Assembly: GCA_963576735.1 (NCBI GenBank)
Contig: OY755186.1
Span: forward strand, 13,007,970-13,071,969
Length of the DNA: 64,000 bases
Origin: Bedellia somnulentella
Lineage: Eukaryota; Arthropoda; Insecta; Lepidoptera; Bedelliidae
Direction: 5' to 3'
Shown here: positions 33,600 to 45,800 of the stretch, one piece after another
Layout: every line of letters begins with the position of its first letter
Numbering within the stretch: the first letter of the stretch is position 1
Notes under the pieces: generated by a model
Told to the model about the DNA's origin: nothing
What the model saw: the letters and a program-made list of their open reading frames with translations, nothing else
The model's database searches: none
Program-made: the position numbers and the translations under genes

Positions 33600-33790
33600 T
33601 TAAGCATTGCACACACGTCCTGACGTTGCGTCACGTTTCTCCCGCTCATTTGCACGCGTTAGCATCGATCCAAGACAAAGCCGCGGCCCGATAAACGAAT
33701 TAGGGAAATGAGAGATTTTTTTATCTCAAGTGGGGGCGGGTGTGACGTCACAGGGACACGTAAAACGCAAGGCAGCAATACTTTCTTATG
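33600..33790. promoter_or_regulatory. Candidate cis-regulatory island (CRE, Sp/KLF-like)
   Basis: It contains GACGTTGCGTCACG, a GC-rich AGCCGCGGCCCG, GGGGGCGGG and a perfect TGACGTCA (33743-33750). The cluster lies in DNA without repeats. Supported by motifs only. Confidence 0.3.
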
Positions 33791-34432
33791 CAAAGTCCCT
33801 CCCGAGTCGATAATTAGGTGGAGCTCTGAGTAGATACGGTGTTTTGGGAAGATGTAGCTTTAGATTTTTTACGAAGTGAATAGTTTGATTGGAACTAGTC
33901 GTGAGTTTGGTTTTGATGTTAACTTATTGTATTTAAAGCACTATCATGATGGGTGATAAAATTATATAGATTGTACTGTGTACTGTAAAAGTAAATTAAA
34001 ATAATTAAACGCAAGTTTTAACTTTAAAATTAAGTACTATATGTTGAAATTACACTTGATTTATTTGCAGTGTTCTTTATATGTGAAGTATTAAATAAGT
34101 TGTTCAGGTACCATTAATCATTGATTAACTAACTTTGTGGCTGACTTAATCGGTGTAATATCATGTTATGAATCACACTTTGTTGATTAGTCAAGTAATT
34201 CCTTATATAAAATGTTCATATACTCCGATTAGATGAAAAAAAATCATATAATCCTATTAATTACATTTAGATAGACATATGCCGGCTGAGAGATCTATAA
34301 CGAACGAATGATAGCGTACTGGCCTCATATGCCAGCTTTTAACGACCTTCACCAAGATAACAATTATCTGTTTCGCTTACTAATATGATATTATTTTAAA
34401 GTTATTGAAATAGCTTTAAGCTATTTATACGT

Positions 34433-34560
34433 GTGAGTGTCTTATTTTAAAACCGTTTTTCCACGCAACTTCCTAAAGTGGCTCATGATAATTATTTCTG
34501 ATTATGACGCTCTGGCTAACGCTTTTTGGTATTTAGAGCCGTGATTGCATGTATACATAC
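34433..34560 (+). repeat. Decayed family A 3' half
   Basis: CCACGCAACTTCCTAAAGTG, CGCTCTGGCTAACGC and GAGCCGTGATTGCATGTAT keep family A order. The 5' half is missing. Confidence 0.65.
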
Positions 34561-34988
34561 TATTATTCTTATCAATTCAACCACAATACCTCTATTAACA
34601 CTAAAACAGTTCCGTGCACACAAAGAATAGACAACGCATGTCTTATGCCACTTTGTCATAATCGCAATCAAACGCGTTCTAGCTCGGTGTCTCCGATTTG
34701 TGATTAATGCGTTTCTTAATTACTAAGTTATCGCAACCGAGGGTTACATGTGTTCCCGCCTTAATTTATTGACTTTTGTGGTGTAAAGCTCGCTTTAGGG
34801 TGCGCTTGATTGCTTTACTTTTTGACAGCAAATAAACTTTCAAATTCGGCGTGTGGAAATTGATGTTCGTTTCGAGTTTCAACTTTTTGGTTATTTGATG
34901 TGGAAAAAGCTAGTGATGTGTTTTAAATAGGCCTAACAATATTCTTAGTCAAAACTAAGCGTAAAAAATGTATTGTTTTTTTATATCA

Positions 34989-35238
34989 CATAACATAACA
35001 TATACTCACGGCTATAAATCCCTAGAAGGGGTAGCTAGAGCTTAGATTAGATTAGAAATTCCTCAGCCACTTTTGAAAATTGAGTGGGGAAAAGATGGTA
35101 AAGTAAAGGTTGTTGGTGATGGGTCTCCAGCCGCATCGCCCAAAAATCCCTTAAAAGCCCCTATACCGTTAGTCGCCCCTTACGTACACCCATCGGTAGA
35201 AACGGGGTAGTGCTATTCTAAGCCGACACTACACAGCA
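34989..35238 (-). mobile_element. Family A retroposon with a family B-like tail
   Basis: A full-length body and head, but the tail reads CATAACATAACATATACTCA: the pentamer TTATG of family B in place of the usual TATG. ATTGTTTTTTTATAT at 34972-34986 and ATTATTTTTTTATAT at 35239-35253 look like a target duplication with one change. Confidence 0.87.
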
Positions 35239-36250
35239 ATTATTTTTTTATATATTTATATTTTTTTTTATTTATCAGGACTAAGTACTCGTATACTATT
35301 ATACTTATTAAAGTCTAGACAAATAACACGTTTTACCCACTTTCAAATTGAATACTTTGCTTTTTAATTAAAATTTAAAAACAAGTACAAATGTTACCAT
35401 AGTCAACTTCGAATCCACGTATTCAGATAGCTTCCCGGGCATATTCATTATGTAAAAATACATTGAAGATACTTTACTAGTCAGAAGATGTGGACAATAC
35501 AAATACTGGCTGATAACACTGCAGATAAAATTAAAATTTCACTGCTTAATTATCTTTTATTAAAAATACTATGGTAGCACTGAAACACTGTCCCCATTAC
35601 ACTAATTTGAAAATTTCTTAGTCTAAGCTTAGGAATAATTTGAACAGTCATTGCTTATCTGGCTGCCCTAAACACACACACGTTCATTCTGTCTTTCATT
35701 TGGTGAAATATATATCAGCCTGGATTTCTAAGTAAATCTTAGAATCAGACCTAGCCCGATGGGACTAATGGTGTGAGTATAGGTAACTAAGCGTTTAAGG
35801 CTTGCACATTTTCTCATTACATTTCTACTACAATCGGAAAATTCGTAAATATCACAAAAACCAGCATCCGTATAAAAGCTTCTCACAAAAGTCTATACAA
35901 AGACAGATCAAGTTATACTGGTGCAGTGAAAACAATTCGCACAGTACTGTTGTATATGAGGTCTAAGGAAGAAATAAAGATAAATTTGTAAAGAAATTGG
36001 GGCATGACACCTCGAGGGAGGGAGTGGACGTGACATTTATTGTTTGACAACCATCGATCTGCCCTTTGCCTACTGTGATCTGAGAGTTCACACTTTGCAC
36101 GGAAATTGGAATATGAGATTTAGTTTTTTTTTATTTGTTCCTGTTGTAAATATAACTTAGGACATGCCTTCGCAATAAGAAGTTATTATGAATACCATTA
36201 TTGATATAATTTGATTACTGAGTATTTTACAACGTTTGTAAAAAAATACG
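35239..36250. other. AT-rich spacer
   Basis: No gene. A weak LINE-tail likeness (CCCGATGGGACTAATGGTGT, GAGTATAGG) at 35755-35793 is too short to class. Confidence 0.3.
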
Positions 36251-36251
36251 G

Positions 36252-36310
36252 GGGCTCATCATCATCTTAATCATCAGCCAGACGTTTACTGCTTGACATA
36301 GGCAAAGAAA
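36252..36310 (-). mobile_element. RTE-type LINE 3' tip
   Basis: CATCATCATCTTAATCATCA followed by TTACTGCTTGACATAGGC resembles the common arthropod RTE 3' end, in which a (GAT)n tail lies near a TCCAGCAGTGGA-like segment. A different LINE group from the one at 40676. Confidence 0.5.
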
Positions 36311-39300
36311 ATAATTATTCGATATTACTTTACTATACTCAGCCAAAGAAACTTGTCACACGTAAAAAAGACATGTTCTAGGACTGCCTTACTAAGGTAA
36401 CCTCAGGAGTTCAGCACACATAAGTAAAATAGTTTAGTTTATGTCTCATCGCTCCCCTAATAAAAAAACACCTCATATTCTTAACGTACTTACTATAGGA
36501 GTTCGATTATCAAATTTGTTGTAAGCGGATGTCGTTCTACAGGAAACAATAAATGTCTCATCCATCTTATACGAGATTCAGACTGGGGCGTCAATGTGAA
36601 GAACCTGAGTAGGGTTTCTCTGTATTGGAAGATAGGCTAAGCGATAGATTTGGATTTTTATATTATTGGGGGTATAAAATGTAACATAGGATACATTTTA
36701 TATAAAAAATTAAAACAAAAAGTAAATATTTTTTATAGTAGGATATCTTAAAATCTATACTTTGCCAAAAATACTAACATTTGAACATCAAATATTATAA
36801 TGTGTTGGATTAAATAGCAAAACGTTGAAAAGCGCCTCTTTTTTTCAAAAGTTTAAATTTACTTCAACCAAGCTAAATTTTTCATCAGTTGATATTATAG
36901 CTAACTATATGTGGACCTTTTCAGAGGAAATTGTCAAATCATCGCGTTGAATAGGAGTATGTGTGAAAACAGAAGGTGTGAAAAATTCAAACGCCCGGCG
37001 GCGTTCCCTGATAACTCCAAATAGGTTGGGGTGTCATCATTGTCGTTGAAGGAGCACTTAACACTTTGTTGACGACCGTTTTGTTATAACCTCCTTGCGT
37101 GTCGATAGATTTTCGCTTTTTACTTTTTAATTTTATTCAAATATCCTACATGCATTGGCGGGAAAAGAGAGTTTCGTGTCTTTTTTATTGAGATAAAATT
37201 TTACGTTTCCGATCTTAAGTAGAATATTTGCGGTTTATTTTTTAATTATATATACTAAATGTCTTACCTTTTGGTATGTAATATATTGTAATAAATTTAC
37301 TAATGATTTAAGTAAATAAGTTTACTTGAAGGTCGGGTTTTGGGAATAACACTAAAATTCAGAGAGCATAGGTTCAGATGGAATTCAAAGAAACAATAAA
37401 TTGTTATAAAATTTGTATAATAACAAATTGTTTAGTATTATTTGCTGAAGGAAAATTACTTGAAAGAAATCTGAAGATCGCTTCGTATTTGTTACCGGAA
37501 TTATGGTACTCATTTTACTGCCAAGAAGGAGGCTGTTTCGAAGTATAAAAAACGTTAATAAACTTCACCTGAACACATTATGCCGGTTCATAATCTCCGC
37601 TTAAATCCCCACATAATTTAAAAAAGGAAAAATCTACAAGAAAATGCAATAAAGAAAGTCGCCCCCATGCGTGTGCCTACAGACTTAACTACACATGTAT
37701 ACTTAGCAAGTTACACCCCAAATTAATAGCATCCTAACAAAAAACGCGGCCCCTATCTTATGAGGGGGGTTTTGGGGGGTTAATTTGCATATATGGTGTC
37801 CCCCTTGGCACCCTAAGGAGCCGGCGCGGATGTATTTTTAATTTCATTCTTATCCCTGTGCTTAAATCATGAGAGCGGCCATGCGTGCGACGGAGGGGGT
37901 GGCACCCGCGGCACTCATTTCGCCCCCCTCGCGGCCGTTAGCCTGCGTCATACGTCGCTAACCACGTACAGAGTAAAAAGAAAAGAAATCTTAATAAGTT
38001 TGTAAGGATTCGACTGGATACTATGGACAAGACGTGTGAACTTGTTAAGATGTGCAAATGTGACTTCTTGTATCCAAGTATCAAAATGTGATGACCTCTT
38101 ATCAAAATGAGATGGTAAGTTTTGCATATTTACGTGTGCACTGCGGATATAGTTTGTGCAATTTATTCCTGTATTAACCACAACTCTGCCTGTTTTTTTC
38201 TTATGAAACAAAAATTCTAAGTGCAAAACGTACCATTGAAAGTTATTCACAGCTAAAGTTATAACTTTATAAATGTGATATTTATCGTTAGCTTCTACGT
38301 TGCTAAAGACTGGTTAAACCACGAGTATTTGAAACAAAGTCATGAACAAGATTTAACGAATATCCAAGATTTGTAACAAAAGTCATATCCATACTAAACC
38401 GCTCCATGACATTAAGCACCCACCTCACAAAAATAAGCGTGTCGTCATTTGGGTGAGCAAATTTTGTGGAAGTTTTCCGCTTCTCCGTGCTGTATATCTA
38501 ACATTTGGACATTCATAACGTACACAGAATTTTATGTATTCTTGCGGCTGTGTGCGTCAGCGGCTTGGCTCTTTGCCTCCAATTTCATAATGTCACTTAT
38601 TATATCAGATGCTGGTTTATGTTAATACTTTTTATGTGCTACATGGTTGTTGAAAATTTGTTGGATAGTTAGAACACAATTTAAGCTATTTGAACTGTTT
38701 ATTAGAAGTTGGTCAATGCTAGCACATTTTGCATTAATTAATATCATTTTGCTACCGGATGTTACTATGAGCTATAAATATGTGTGTCAATATATTTTAT
38801 TTATTATCTTCATGCATTGATTATGATTTATGTCTTAGATTGATTATCAACATAATTATACAAATATTTCCATACTTAAAGATAAAAGGTATATTTCTTG
38901 TGAAGGAGTCTTTTAACTGCAATGTATGCCATGTTTTTTTTTACAAAAATGACAACTTAGATGTTATTTTTAATATGTTTAAGTAAGATGATATTTTAAA
39001 TTGAAATGGTAAATTTACTAATTAACCGCAACAAATCTAATCATAATAAATGTCTAAAAAAATTTTTTCAACATTATACCATAATTAATTTAGTTCCATT
39101 TTTAATTACGTACGTTATTGCCATAAAAGTTTATTTAAAATTACTCCCGTTCTAACGACAATCAATCATCCCCAGAATCGGCCCGTGTCGTAGAAAATGA
39201 AAGTTAGCAAAACAAAAAGAGTTTCAAGGATTAAGAAGATGAAATTAAGTTCTTGCAAAGTCAAACTCAAGTCCCTCGGACTCAGCCTCGAACAACCACA

Positions 39301-40675
39301 ACCTTTATAATCGCATCAGAATTGTTCTCTTTAATTATTGATACAATGAAACTTTTATCAAAACTTCACAAGCAGAAGCCAAAAATTATTTGAAAGCAGC
39401 GAAACCCTTCATAATGTCTGTGAAAATATTAAAACAAAGCCGAGGTGGCTGCCCTGTGCCCTCCTTCTTTGTATGAATAGCCTACGCGTCTTTACTTATA
39501 TAGAGCTGTTTGTATTAATCTTTTTATTTTATTAAGATTTATATAACAGTGAAATTGAACTTATGTTAGCTGAATAAAAAAAAACATAATATCAAAAATT
39601 TGTCATTGAAGGTTGAACGGATGTTGAAAAATAAGAAATATATTTTTACATTAGTAGTAACAGCTCTTAAAAAGTAGTAAAAATCGGCGAAGACGACTCC
39701 TTGCGGGTGGTGATTAATACAACGCATCTCCCTCGATGGTTTAATCGTTTGCTGGCAACATTTTTACCCAATTTTTGGCTACCCATCCCCTTGACAACCC
39801 TTACTTACCACCCCTTTTCTTTCGTTAAGATAAATTATCTTGCGATCGGGTAAGAGTGTAGGTTCAAATTGCCGACTTTAAAATTGTATCCCCTAAGTAT
39901 TTACGATGTTTTAAAAGGTTTTGTTTATTTTACCATTAATTATCGCAATAGAAACGCCAGAGTATATCATGTATAAATTTATAGTTAAACACGTATCGGT
40001 TTGTCAAAAAATACATAAAGTATGTATGTCGATACAATGATTATGATATTAAAAGAATGTCAGTAATAGTTTGCGAGTTTAGGGGTTTAAAATGAAAGAT
40101 CATAACTTTCATCCATTAGCCTAGTTCAGAAATAATCCTTAACTTGCCATACATAATTTTGTGCCATTAGATATTATGTGATTTGATTTCCTTTTTTCAC
40201 CGGATTGTAGAAAAAGATTTTCAAGAAATTTCAGCCAGAATAATCTTCTTTGTATTCTTAAACCGTATTGAAAACCAAATACAGGGAGCGTATATTTGTC
40301 GTGCAAACAGTACGAACATTCAATGTGTGGTAACATTTTCAACACGCCAATGACTGTTTGAAATTAGAACTCGTATCGTCGTAAACTCGAAACTTTTTTC
40401 ATTACACCTCCTGTGAAAAAGAGGCGGAGGTTTATTATCATTGTGTTCTTTATTTGATTTTCTATAAACTCTTTAGTATTTGTCATTTACTAAATGATTA
40501 AAAAAATGTTTTTATATTTTCATCTGAAAATGGTTGTGGAAAAATGCACTTCAAGAAATTATCGTTTGATTTAATGATTAGGTTTCCTTATAAAATATTA
40601 TTTTGTGTTTTTGTTTGTTTGTGATGAAAGGACTCAACTATCTCTGAACCGATTCTGAAAATAGAAACCCACAAC
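36311..40675. other. Repeat-free stretch, candidate host regulatory DNA
   Basis: More than 4 kb with no family A, B or LINE copy, unlike the rest of the window. No coding domain recognised. A GC-rich island at 37660-37960 is listed separately. Confidence 0.35.
37660..37960. promoter_or_regulatory. GC-rich island with G runs and an octamer
   Basis: GGGGGGTTTTGGGGGG at about 37764-37779 is followed by ATTTGCATA, the POU octamer core, then GTGTCCCCCTTGGCACCC. A second part (37870-37945) has GGAGGGGGTGGCACCCGCGG and CGCCCCCCTCGCGGCC. It lies within the longest repeat-free stretch. The G run could form a quadruplex. Regulatory role inferred. Confidence 0.3.
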
Positions 40676-40985
40676 TTACTTACTTACTTATACTCACGCC
40701 CATTATTCCCATTGAGGTAGGCAGAGACTATCGATCGCCACTTAGTACGATCTTGACAAACCTCTCTTGCTTCCCTTACATTCATTATCCTTCTCATACA
40801 TGCTCTTTTATTCTTCTCACTTCGGACCCCCGCCTTTATAAGAACGTTTTCTATCTGGTCCAGAAACGTTTTACGAGGCCGTCCTCTACTAACATTCCCA
40901 TCCACATTGGCTCTATATATCTCTTTCGCTACTTTATTTTCATCCATCCTCTCTATGTGCCCAAACCACCTCAACCTTAAGAAGA
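40676..40985 (-). pseudogene. RTE-like LINE, C-terminal coding region and 3' end
   Basis: The best preserved LINE piece. About 100 codons stay open leftward: RLRWFGHIERMDENKVAKEI, then GRPRKTFLDQIENVL, then NKRACMRRIMNVREAREVCQ and DRTKWRSIVSAYL. This is the C-terminal tail of endonuclease/reverse transcriptase proteins of lepidopteran RTE-like LINEs. The tail TAAGTAAGTAAG is at the left. The catalytic domains are absent through 5' truncation, so it cannot move by itself. Confidence 0.85.
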
Positions 40986-42155
40986 ATATATGTATGTTCA
41001 TTTTAACAGTGATTCGAGAAGAAAATACGCTATCTGTGAAAAGCTGGTTGACTATTATGTAAAATCAATAACATTTAAGAAAATTTACACGTTTTAAATC
41101 CATAAAAATGTTTTGGGAAACAGATTGGATTTCTTAGATTATTTACTTTCATGGTTTAATAGAATTTAACAAGATTTATCAAGTAATGCATACTGTGCAT
41201 ACCTATGAATACTAAATAAACACGGTTCAAAACACTTTTCTTCGAATAATTTGGGTGGATGACATCTGATTGTTAATTTAAGTAGTGCACTCCGAAAGTA
41301 TATGAATGAATTAGTAACATTTAATTAAACTTTTCCCATCATAAAAGTACATTAGCGTTGAAACCTCCATGAGATACATTAATTATTAAATTAATTTCTA
41401 AGTTTTGATCTTCTTTAAACATCTGAAATAAAGTAAAACCTGTGTAGCCTAATTCAAAGGATTTTAATAAGACAAGGTAACTGTCAAAGCGAATATATAG
41501 ATTGCTCCTTTTTAAGTGAGGACACTGTCCAGTTAAAAGTTTAAGTTCTAAAAAGAAACTGAAAATATGTGACGTGATGTGCGAAGATCACGTGCATCTG
41601 CGTCCCCTAAAAGAAATATTGTAGTGCAATATTATGTATCTGTTATTTTATGACCATAAATGCATTATTTGTTATAACCATGTACTTAAAATTCATCGCC
41701 CAGAATTATGATATATTGATTTCACCAAAAACTTCTTTAAAAGAAACTCAAACCACAAAACAAATTTTCTTTGAGCCACATATGGCATTGAGAGGCTCTT
41801 TCATCGTCCTCATTAAGGCTCTATCAGGCCCACATCTGCATTTCCCTAATGAATATCTCGTAATTACGGCGCACGGAAAAATCCAATCTGTAACACGCAC
41901 ACATACGCCAAATGAATGATCCACTCTCGAGACCACGCGAAGATAACACTACAAAGACACGGTAAGATTTCAATATAAATTAGGAAGCGTTTTTTATATT
42001 GGGGTGTTTGGGGGAAACTTGAGGAAGTGCAATGGTAAATTCTAACAAAATTATACGTGGTTTTTGTAAAGCATTAATTTGTGTAAGTCTTATAACAACC
42101 TAGATGCAGCTATCAGCTATATATTATAATAGAAAACTCTATTTAACAATGATAT
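40986..42155. other. AT-rich spacer
   Basis: No gene. An 89-codon plus frame (41650-41919) overlaps a minus frame and has no known domain. Confidence 0.3.
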
Positions 42156-42177
42156 GTATATTATTAAAATATAAATA

Positions 42178-42432
42178 GTAGTGTCGGCTTAGAATAGCAC
42201 TACCCCGTTTCTACCGATGGGTGTACGTAAGAGGCGACTAACGGTATTCGGGCTTTTAAGGGATTTTTGGGCGATGAGGTTGGAGACCCGTCACCAAAAA
42301 CATTTATTATTACCATCTTTCCCCCAATCAACTTCCAAAAGTGGCTGAGGAATTTTTCATTCCAAAGCTCTGGCTACCCCGTTAAGGGATTTATAGCCGT
42401 GAGTATGTGTATGTATGTATGTATGTATGTAT
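42178..42432 (+). mobile_element. Family A retroposon, full length, with long target duplication
   Basis: It lacks the first few bases (starts GTAGTGTCGG) and ends in a six-unit GTAT tail. A perfect 22-base direct repeat flanks it at 42156-42177 and 42433-42454; the first few of these bases could be tail. Confidence 0.92.
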
Positions 42433-42567
42433 GTATATTATTAAAATATAAATATTTTATACTATGATTATTTTAAAATATCCACTATGTAAAATTCATT
42501 ACTTAAATTGAAGTTGCTGGATAACTCTTAACTTGTAAAGGATATTATACTTGAATGTAAACAAACC

Positions 42568-42938
42568 ATGATAGCCCAGTGGGTGGTGGTAGCGGGTAGA
42601 ACACTCGGTTATCGTGCAAACGACTAGTGTTCAAATCCTGGGTCGGGCCTACACCAATTTGTCTTTTCTAAAGACATATGTGTGGTTAATTTATCATGGT
42701 TGTTAACGGTGAGGGAAAACATCATGAGGAAACCCACATGGCTGAGTTGTACTTAGTCATGTGACAGTGTATTCGTACAAAACGGCGATAGGCCTGTCCC
42801 CTATCACGTGAGTACACTGTCCATGCAAAACGTGGGTACTTTGAACACCAGGTGACAAAGTCACGTGATGTTCAGAAGTATTAGTACCTTTGCCAACCCC
42901 TTCGGGGATATTCGGCGTGAACGTTTATGTTATGTTAT
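42568..42938 (+). mobile_element. Family B SINE, full length
   Basis: The head ATGATAGCCCAGTGGG is followed by an extra GTGGTGGTAGCGG between A box and anticodon region. The B box is intact (GTTCAAATCC). ATGTAAACAAACC at 42555-42567 and 42939-42951 is a 13-base perfect target duplication. Confidence 0.93.
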
Positions 42939-42951
42939 ATGTAAACAAACC

Positions 42952-44311
42952 TATATAACATAACATTATACTTTTTGCTAATTTAATACTCGCATAACTA
43001 ATTAAAAAGAAATTACAAAACACGAAAGATGCTAACATCAAAAACCCCCGCAAACAAAATGAGCCATAGAATGACGTCTAAAATTTCACCCTGTATGCTC
43101 TGTCAGTGTGTTGGTATTGTAAAGTCTTAAAAATGAAAGGACGGTGGAATCTTTAAAGGGAAGGTAAGTGGGGTGCCCCCTCCCAGCGGGGGTGCTGCGT
43201 GCGAAACCGTTTTTCGGTAGCCTTCTTATTGTGTTCGATTTTGAATCGTGAAGAAGATAAGTGTTATTTTTTAATTTGTGAATTCGAATTTCAATATTGA
43301 GTGCTTCATTTTTAATTACAATAAGGAAACGCTTTTCGGTTTATTGTTTTGTGTAAAGAGGTTGAAGGGATTGTGAATTTTTAATTTAATGATACATGAG
43401 TGGATTTTCAAAATGTATAAAAAATAGAAATTACAAATCAAAAATATCGCTGTGATTTTTGATGGTGGTTTGTTTTAAATTTTTATGCCAAATATTTTGC
43501 TTCCGCAACAAAAACAGACTTAACATAAACAGTTTAATTATAGTAGCCTTTTAGAAGAGAAGAGTAAGTTCGTATTTAATCGACACGATAACGAGATGGC
43601 AGTATACGATACTAAGTAAGTGCGTAAGAGATGGCTGCTTTATCCCACGCGATAACTAGTTTAAACACGGCTCGTGCTTGCCCTGCTGATTTTGTTATTC
43701 GCAACGATAACATCTAAATTTACCGCAATATACCGTGGCAAGTCAGTAAAGAAAATTTAATATGAACATTGGTTATTAACTCGAGTAAAATATCACCGAT
43801 ATAGCATTACCATCAAATTTGGAATGTCAACCGATAATTCATACCGAGTGTATGTCATACGACAAAATATTAATAGGAAAGCAGTCACGCACATGCAAAT
43901 TTGTATGAATATAATGATACTTATTACCACTGCATACGGCCCTGGCTTATATGATAATAATTAAAATTAAAAGCATGCACGATATGGTACCAATCTGTAC
44001 CAAGTTCTGTTTTCAGTGTAATACCAAAGGAATTATGGAACACATAAAAATATTACACGCTTCGTACAAACTTTGATAGTCGACGTCAAGCGAAGGTTTT
44101 TAGTTTGCATTTGCTAAATTACTGATATTAGTCTATTTTTTCTATTGTACTAGTTTTATGGCTGAGTTATCATTAAAAGCTTTTGCCATAGAATAATAAA
44201 ACAGATTTGCAGCCTTAAAGAACAGTTTTATGATTTATTTGTATTGATTTATATATATAAAGTATAAAATTTGTTGTGATTTAAACCGAGTTTTTAAATT
44301 TTAAACGTAAG
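42952..44311. other. Repeat-free stretch
   Basis: No coding domain. GGGGTGCCCCCTCCCAGCGG at 43171 belongs to a short GC-rich island (43150-43215) like the others of this region. Confidence 0.3.
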
Positions 44312-44552
44312 TCATACATAAATTTATATAGTCACGACTAGAAACCCCAAAACGGAGTAACCAGAGCTTCAGAAGGATGAAAATCTACATTCCAAGTTAC
44401 TTGGGGAAAAGAGATAATAAAATAAAGGGTATCTGGTAATAGGTCTTCTAGCTACACCGTCCAGTAATCACATGAAAATACGCAAACCCTAAGTTGCCTT
44501 CTCAAATAGCTGTGAGAAAAACTAGGTAAGTGATATTCCAAGCTGATTTATA
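44312..44552 (-). repeat. Decayed family A copy
   Basis: TAGTCACGACTAGAAACCCC, TTACTTGGGGAAAAGA and ATTCCAAGCTGATTTATACA keep the family A order with many changes. Confidence 0.6.
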
Positions 44553-45356
44553 CACGCAAAAGGCAATTAGTAATTAGGTGAAGATACAATTTTAAAGGCA
44601 TAATAAGACCTTGTTATTTTGCTAACTATGTTATTGAATCCGCAATGAGTAGAAAATGAGTACTATGACTAACAATCCTCAAAGAGCAGCAAAATTTTTA
44701 TGAAAATAGGCATACGAGACTACATTTAAATCAGAGAGATATTCTGGTTAAATAGCTATTAAGTGGCAACCACGTATTAAAAGATGGCGAACTGTAGTAT
44801 CACTACCACAAGATATACTAACAATTTTGATAAGGTTACGGGAACCATATAGATGTGGTCAGTGACAAAGGTGACAAACTAGTTTATGAGTAAATTAATG
44901 AGTATTTATGTAATTCTTTGAAAGGCGGATTTAGGTTAAAAAGAACGGTAATTAGGTTTAATGATAGTATTTTCAATTAAACAACGAATTTTATAAAATA
45001 CATCCACAATTGTGAATATAATGAATGCCTATTTTTTAATTTCTCTCCGCTATATTTGAATACAGCTTAATAAATAAATATCTTCTCAGCAGGAAGCATG
45101 TAGGGTGAGTGCCGAGGGGATGTGGTGGAGTTGGCATCCTAATACTTATTAATGTGTGGGCAATGAGACGGGACAAGAATATTTAATATGCTTTTACATT
45201 AAACAGGACTGAGTTTAAAAGAAAAGGCAATAAAGGAAGAAAAGTCTTGTGAGGAATAGTTCAGCAAATGAAAAGATTGAGAAGCTTATGACTAATGACT
45301 TTGTTATAGGAACACTGTAGGAAAATCACTGTTATAGTTGAGTTAAGTATAATAAA
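44553..45356. other. AT-rich spacer
   Basis: No feature supported. Confidence 0.35.
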
Positions 45357-45375
45357 AGTTGCACACATCAATTTA

Positions 45376-45459
45376 CATACGTACATATTCATATACTCAA
45401 GGCTTCAGAATAAAAAAATCCGAGCCCATTTTGGGAGTTGTGTGGGGAAAAGACTGTAC
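45376..45459 (-). mobile_element. Family A, 5'-truncated, with target duplication
   Basis: The last 84 bases of family A lie between AGTTGCACACATCAATTTA (45357-45375) and AGTTGTACACATCAATTTA (45460-45478), a 19-base duplication with one change. Confidence 0.82.
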
Positions 45460-45564
45460 AGTTGTACACATCAATTTAAACAAAGATATTATCTAGCACT
45501 AAAACATTTTTTTTGGTTTTGTGGTATGGATAGCAAGTTTTCATCTTATTTATTATTATATAGC

Positions 45565-45800
45565 CTAACAATTTTGAGCCCACACATCTCTGTCTGAGGC
45601 TGTACACCACCACCCTGGATCAAACCTGTCCAGGTCGTCCCTCCATCTCCTCCTAGGCCTTCCCCTACGCCGGTGCCCATCTGTAGGCACCCATTCAGTG
45701 GCTGTTTTCAGTTTTCGTCTAAGATACTTTATTTTAAGACCTATATTTCTTACACCTGCTAAAAGTTGAATATCGCACTGTTCATTTAATGAGTAATGAT
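45565..45800 (-). pseudogene. LINE reverse transcriptase C-terminal fragment (second RTE-type lineage)
   Basis: Read leftward, about 75 codons stay open: EQCDIQLLAGVRNIGLK, then TATEWVPTDGHRRRGRPRRR, then WRDDLDRF.PGWW and SDRDVWAQNC before a stop. The GRP.RRWRDDL motif is typical of insect LINE C-terminal ends, and the sequence is clearly different from the LINE at 40676. No ATG, no catalytic domains. Confidence 0.7.

Larger units (their letters stand above)
31922..34432. other. Repeat-poor stretch with GC-rich islands
   Basis: No coding domain recognised. Two islands are listed separately (32270-32400, 33600-33790). The rest is AT-rich. Confidence 0.35.

Noticed and set aside
37948..38250. 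100-codon minus frame next to the GC-rich island
   Set aside because: No family resemblance and no splice context.
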